DNA from: an uncultured Mycoplasmatota bacterium
GTDB lineage: Bacteria > Bacillota_I > Bacilli_A > RF39 > UBA660
Assembly (NCBI GenBank): GCA_900553395.1
Contig: USDJ01000007.1
Location: forward strand, 4,886-68,885
Direction: 5' to 3'
Length of the DNA: 64,000 bases
Both the position numbers and the translations under genes were made by a program. Below the pieces are notes generated by a model. That model made no database searches. It was given only the letters and a program-made list of their open reading frames with translations, and was not told the origin of the DNA. This document shows positions 60,891 through 64,000 of this stretch, in pieces (position 1 is the first letter of the stretch; every line of letters starts with the position of its first letter).

Positions 60891-62045
60891 ATGAAAAAAA
60901 GAAAAATTAGAAAAAAAAGAGTAATCGGATTTATAGTATTTTTATTGATTATTGCTTCTTTATTTACTTGTTTGTTTTTGTATTTAAATCGAGATAAAGA
61001 TAAAGGTAAAAATAGTAATGATGTTAAAAATGAACCTAAAGTTGATAACAAAGTAGAAGAGCCTAAGGAAAAGAGAATGTCTTTAGTAGCAGTAGGAGAC
61101 GCTTTAATTCATAGTGGTGTTTATTATGACGCATCTCTTGGTAATGGTAATTATGATTTTAGTAAAATGTTTACCTATTTAAGTGAAGCTATTAAGGATT
61201 ATGATTTAAAGTATTATAATCAAGAAACTATAATAGGTGGAAAAAATTTGGGAATATCAAATTATCCACGATTTAATTCTCCAGATGAAATAGGATCAGA
61301 TCTTGTTAAAGCTGGATTTAATATGGTTAGTTTAGCTAATAATCATACGCTTGACATGGGTGAGCAAGGTATTTTATATTCTGTTTCTTTTTGGAGAAAT
61401 CAAAATGTAATATTTAATGGTCAATCAGATTCATTTGAAGATAGAAATAATATAAGAATATATGAGCAAAATGGAATTAAATATGCCTTTTTAGCTTATA
61501 CTGATACTACTAATGGATTAAATATACCTAGTGGTAAGGAATACTTACTTAATGTTTATTCAGATGCACAGGCAAAAAAGGATATAGAAAAAGTAAAAGG
61601 TAAAGTTGATGTAATTATAGTGTCAATGCATTGGGGAGAAGAATATACTCATACACCAACAAGTGTTCAAACAAGAGAAGCTGAGTATTTGTCAAGTCTT
61701 GGTGTAAATTTGATAATTGGATCCCATCCACATGTTATTCAACCAGTTGGATATGTAAATGATACACTTGTAATATATTCATTAGGAAATTTAATTTCTG
61801 CTCAGTTTACACTTGGACTTGATAAAATAATTGGACTTATGGTTGGTATGGATATTGTTGTTAAAGATAATAAGGTAACTTTTGAAAACGTAAAAAAAGA
61901 GCTTTTATATACTTATTGTACAAGTAATTATAAAAATTTCAGTGTAATTCCATTTTCAAAATTAACAGATGATGTTTTAAAGAATCACGAAAAGATAGAA
62001 GAAGAATATATGGCTATAGTAAATAGCGAGGTAAAGTATGATTGA
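60891..62045 (+). CDS. CapA-family membrane-anchored protein 2
   Basis: A 384-residue tandem copy of the preceding protein with the same domains: N-terminal helix, linker, A-V-G-D-A-L-I-H, N-Q-E-T-I-I-G-G, S-L-A-N-N-H-T-L-D-M-G, S-M-H-W-G-E-E-Y and G-S-H-P-H-V-I-Q. All metal ligands are kept in both copies, so neither looks like a pseudogene. ATG 60891 follows GGGTG; the GTG at 60879 is too close to the previous stop and includes that site. Its end overlaps the smpB start by eight bases. Confidence 0.9.
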   Translation: MKKRKIRKKRVIGFIVFLLIIASLFTCLFLYLNRDKDKGKNSNDVKNEPKVDNKVEEPKEKRMSLVAVGDALIHSGVYYDASLGNGNYDFSKMFTYLSEAIKDYDLKYYNQETIIGGKNLGISNYPRFNSPDEIGSDLVKAGFNMVSLANNHTLDMGEQGILYSVSFWRNQNVIFNGQSDSFEDRNNIRIYEQNGIKYAFLAYTDTTNGLNIPSGKEYLLNVYSDAQAKKDIEKVKGKVDVIIVSMHWGEEYTHTPTSVQTREAEYLSSLGVNLIIGSHPHVIQPVGYVNDTLVIYSLGNLISAQFTLGLDKIIGLMVGMDIVVKDNKVTFENVKKELLYTYCTSNYKNFSVIPFSKLTDDVLKNHEKIEEEYMAIVNSEVKYD

Positions 62046-62478
62046 GATGAAAAATAAAAAGGCTTATTATGATTATTTTATAGAAGATGAAATAGAAGCT
62101 GGAATAGTGCTTAAGGGGACTGAAATCAAATCTATAAGAGAAGGATCTGCTAATTTAAAAGATTGCTATGCAATAATAAGAAACAATGAAGTTTTCTTGT
62201 TAAATATGTATATTGCAAAGTATAATGATGGTGGAGTATTTAATCACGATGAAAGAAGAACAAGAAAATTGTTGCTTAATAAAAAAGAAATTTTAAAGCT
62301 TAGAGATAAAGTTAATATGTTAGGCTATACTTTAGTTCCTCTTAAACTTTATTTTAATAAAAACAAGGCCAAAATTTTACTTGGTGTAGCAAAGGGTAAG
62401 AAAAATTATGACAAAAGAGAATCTTTAAAACAAAAGGCTATAAAAAAAGATATTTTAGAGTCATTAAAGAATAAATAA
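62038..62478 (+). CDS. smpB: SsrA-binding protein SmpB
   Basis: Small basic protein that binds tmRNA and delivers it to stalled ribosomes for trans-translation. The N-terminal K-A-Y-Y-D-Y-F-I-E-D-x-I-E-A-G-I block, the G-T-E-I-K-S-I-R motif, L-L-L-N-K-K-E-I and a basic C-terminus with G-V-A-K-G-K-K-N-Y-D-K-R are all typical; 146 residues is normal. GAGGT lies eight bases before ATG 62038. The tmRNA gene is not in this window. It overlaps the CapA2 gene end, so it is in the same transcript. Confidence 0.95.
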   Translation: MIEMKNKKAYYDYFIEDEIEAGIVLKGTEIKSIREGSANLKDCYAIIRNNEVFLLNMYIAKYNDGGVFNHDERRTRKLLLNKKEILKLRDKVNMLGYTLVPLKLYFNKNKAKILLGVAKGKKNYDKRESLKQKAIKKDILESLKNK

Positions 62479-62481
62479 TAC

Positions 62482-62510
62482 TTGCATTTTTAGTATATTT
62501 ATTATATACT
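62482..62510 (+). promoter_or_regulatory. SigA-type promoter of spoVG
   Basis: TTGCAT at 62482-62487, 17-base spacer, TATACT at 62505-62510. Confidence 0.68.
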
Positions 62511-62547
62511 TAAATTGTGAAATGATAGCGGAGGGAGATGCTTATAT

Positions 62548-62808
62548 ATGAAAATAACGTCAGTCAGTGTTCACAAAAAATATGATGATGCAAAAATGAA
62601 AGGAATTGCTTCAGTATGCATAGATGATTGCTTTGTAGTACGTGATATTAGAATCATTGAAGGGCAAAATGGTTTATTTATAGCAATGCCAAGTAGAAAA
62701 AATGCCGAAGGTAAATATCACGATATAGCTCATCCAATTGATAAGGAAACAAGAAAAGCTTTTGAAGATGCTATATTTGAAGAATATAATAAAGTAGAAG
62801 AAGAATAG
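62548..62808 (+). CDS. spoVG: SpoVG family RNA/DNA-binding regulator
   Basis: Small regulator that in Bacillota acts in septation, sporulation and wall or virulence control by binding nucleic acid. The sequence M-K-I-T-S-V-S-V, a D-C-F-V-V-R-D-I-R-I-I-E-G block and M-P-S-R-K are the family core; 86 residues is typical. GGAGGGAG precedes the ATG. It has its own promoter and terminator. Its place just before yabP-yabQ-divIC gives a compact cell-envelope/sporulation group. Confidence 0.95.
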   Translation: MKITSVSVHKKYDDAKMKGIASVCIDDCFVVRDIRIIEGQNGLFIAMPSRKNAEGKYHDIAHPIDKETRKAFEDAIFEEYNKVEEE

Positions 62809-62831
62809 AAACTCAATTTTTTGAGTTTTTT
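62809..62831 (+). terminator. Rho-independent terminator of spoVG
   Basis: AAACTCAA (62809-62816) pairs with TTGAGTTT (62821-62828), followed by T. TTGAGT (62821-62826) lies 18 bases upstream of TATTAT (62845-62850), a possible promoter for yabP. Confidence 0.75.
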
Positions 62832-62875
62832 TCATAAATAAATATATTATGAATATGATTTATTAGGTGATTCTT

Positions 62876-63160
62876 ATGGACAAGGATGTAATTACTTCTA
62901 ATCATAATATAAACATAACTCAAAGAAAAAATATTAGTATTTCTGGAGTAAAAAAGATAGAAAATTTTGATGATTCAGAATTTATGTTAGAAACAAATAT
63001 GGGATTTATTGTTATAAAGGGATCTAGTCTTGAAATAGTAAAGCTTGATACTTATCAAGGTGATGTATCTATAAAAGGAAAAATAGATAGTTTGTCGTAT
63101 TTACAAAATTCAAAAAAAGCAGAAAAATCAGAGGGAATTTTTTCCAAGTTATTTAAATGA
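62876..63160 (+). CDS. yabP: YabP-type sporulation protein
   Basis: A 94-residue protein matching YabP: N-I-T-Q-R-K-N-I-S-I-S-G-V-x-x-I-E-N-F-D-D near the N-terminus, T-N-M-G-F-I-V-I-K-G-S-S-L-E-I and G-D-V-S-I-K-G-K-I. In B. subtilis YabP is needed for spore formation and is made in the mother cell. ATG 62876 follows AGGTGATT; the GTG at 62867 lies in that site. Its stop overlaps the yabQ start by four bases (ATGA). Whether this organism sporulates is not shown by the window. Confidence 0.88.
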   Translation: MDKDVITSNHNINITQRKNISISGVKKIENFDDSEFMLETNMGFIVIKGSSLEIVKLDTYQGDVSIKGKIDSLSYLQNSKKAEKSEGIFSKLFK

Positions 63161-63444
63161 TAGAACTTTCTGTACAAATTAAACTTATTGTTTTTTCTTT
63201 TATATTTGGATTTCTTTTTTCATTTACTTTAGAGTATTTTAATAAGCTAACCTTTAAATTAAATTCTGCATTAAAAGTTATACTTTCTTTCTTTTTTATA
63301 CTTGTAGCAACTTTTATTTATTTTGTCGGTATAAAAAAAATAGCAAATGCTATATTTCACATATATTCAATTATAAGTATAGTACTAGGTTTTTCTCTTT
63401 ATGACCTTATAATGATGGCAATTGCAAAACCAAATGATAGATGA
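63157..63444 (+). CDS. yabQ: YabQ-like membrane protein
   Basis: A 95-residue protein with three hydrophobic helices (about 9-27, 37-58, 67-87). It has the Q-I-K-L-I-V-F-S-F-I-F-G-F start typical of YabQ, which is needed for spore cortex formation in B. subtilis. It is shorter than the B. subtilis protein (about 210 residues) and corresponds to its N-terminal membrane part. It is coupled to yabP by ATGA and followed by divIC, the same order as in B. subtilis. Identification rests on order and the short N-terminal block. Confidence 0.78.
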   Translation: MIELSVQIKLIVFSFIFGFLFSFTLEYFNKLTFKLNSALKVILSFFFILVATFIYFVGIKKIANAIFHIYSIISIVLGFSLYDLIMMAIAKPNDR

Positions 63445-63465
63445 TATAATGTTTATGGTGATAGT

Positions 63466-63891
63466 ATGGCTAAAAGGAGAATGTCTAAGGCTTTAAAATA
63501 TCGTTTAAGTTTAATAGGAACTGCTTGTATTTTTGTAATAATATATTCTTTTTTTAGCTTAGCTTATAATGTATATACAATATACGATTTAAATAAGGAA
63601 AAAAATACTTTAAATAAATCATATATAGACTTACAAGAGCAGGCTGTAGAATTAAAAAATGATATAGAAAAGCTAAATAATAAAGATTATTTAGCTAATT
63701 ATGCAAGAGAGAAATATTTATATTCAAAAAAAGGAGAATATATATTAAAATTAACAGATGATGTTAAAGAAGAACAGAACAATATAGATAATGAAATAAA
63801 TAAAAAATATATAATATTATTTCTTAGTTTTATTATGATGATTGTATTTATATATATTTTATCTAAGGGCAAGCATAAACAAAAAAAGTAA
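63466..63891 (+). CDS. divIC: DivIC/FtsB-like septum initiation protein
   Basis: Bitopic division protein. A basic N-terminus, a membrane helix (about 14-36) and a coiled coil (about 40-72), then the family's Y-L-A-N-Y-A-R-E-K-Y-L-Y-S-K-K-G-E segment (about 77-93; 'Y-x-E-x-x-A-R-x-x-L-x-x-x-x-x-G-E'). An extra C-terminal hydrophobic helix (about 113-133) with a basic tail is unusual: DivIC normally has only one. The yabP-yabQ-divIC order as in B. subtilis supports the call. GGTGATAGT precedes the ATG. Confidence 0.85.
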   Translation: MAKRRMSKALKYRLSLIGTACIFVIIYSFFSLAYNVYTIYDLNKEKNTLNKSYIDLQEQAVELKNDIEKLNNKDYLANYAREKYLYSKKGEYILKLTDDVKEEQNNIDNEINKKYIILFLSFIMMIVFIYILSKGKHKQKK

Positions 63892-63919
63892 TAAAAAAGG
63901 AACCTTTATAATCTAACAT

Positions 63920-64000
63920 GAATTAGTCAACAAAAAGTAGACACTAAAAAAGAATTTTTAGAACCCTAGTTCAGTTTTATACTGAATTGGGGTTTTATAA
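63920..64000. mobile_element. Possible left end of an IS3-like insertion sequence (truncated)
   Basis: TGAATTAGTCAACAAAAAGT (63919-63938) followed by AGACAC looks like an IS3-family terminal inverted repeat. It is followed by a thirteen-base hairpin (63962-63974 with 63982-63994) of the kind that blocks read-in transcription. No transposase is in the window, so this is tentative. The hairpin could also simply be the terminator of the yabP-divIC unit. Confidence 0.35.

Noticed and set aside
62479..62547. tmRNA gene next to smpB
   Set aside because: The 69-base gap holds only a promoter and ribosome site; there is no room or sequence for ssrA.

Overview
The window is AT-rich (roughly 30% G+C by eye) and comes from a walled, low-G+C Bacillota, most likely class Bacilli. 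The evidence is UppP, DivIC, ScpA/ScpB, SpoVG, YabP/YabQ, many lipoproteins, LysM amidase and the absence of any outer-membrane gene. UGA is used as a stop (for example the ATGA overlaps at 13261 and 26255), so this is not a code-4 mollicute. A gut RF39/Erysipelotrichia-like lineage would fit, but the sequence alone does not settle it. Ribosome binding sites are mostly AGGTGA or GGAGG, and TTG/GTG starts are common.

Layout. 1-7098: end of clpX, a short UvrD-type helicase, a glucosaminidase-like protein, a Ca2+-type P-ATPase and two small lipoproteins. 7132-14639: an apparently single eight-gene operon with no internal terminator that I can see. It encodes an Abi_2/HEPN-type protein, an HtrA-like protease, a 79-aa protein, a lipoprotein, a zinc-ribbon/BspA-LRR membrane protein, a radical SAM/SPASM enzyme, a small Asn-tailed protein and a zinc-ribbon membrane protein. 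14732-26977: a vWA/SpaA surface protein, a LysM amidase, several lineage proteins, RlmCD-type methyltransferase, UppP, a GtrA-like protein, an RsiV-like protein, tRNA-Leu(CAA) and scpAB.

27121-57485 is the most striking part: about 30 kb of co-oriented genes that join a Tad-type pilus module (CpaB, CpaF, TadB, TadC, TadZ-like, Flp-like pilin, pseudopilins) to a Gram-positive type IV secretion module (VirB2/TrbC-like proteins, VirB6-like, PrgI/VirB3-like, TraC-like, VirB4, VirB8-like proteins, VirD4, CHAP and M23-GH24 wall hydrolases). There are five related TrbC-like double-membrane-helix proteins, and many exported parts are cysteine-rich. I see no relaxase, integrase or replication gene. 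The reading I favour is a resident hybrid envelope machine for secretion, adhesion or DNA movement, in which one CpaF/VirB11 ATPase may serve both halves. An unrelated rhodanese, rmuC and a DUF2238-like gene sit between VirD4 and the last TrbC-like gene.

57595-64000: housekeeping genes (rnr, two tandem CapA-type genes, smpB, spoVG, yabP, yabQ, divIC), then what may be the left end of an IS3-like element at the window edge. Intergenic regions are very compact, and at several junctions the promoter of the next gene overlaps the terminator hairpin of the previous one.
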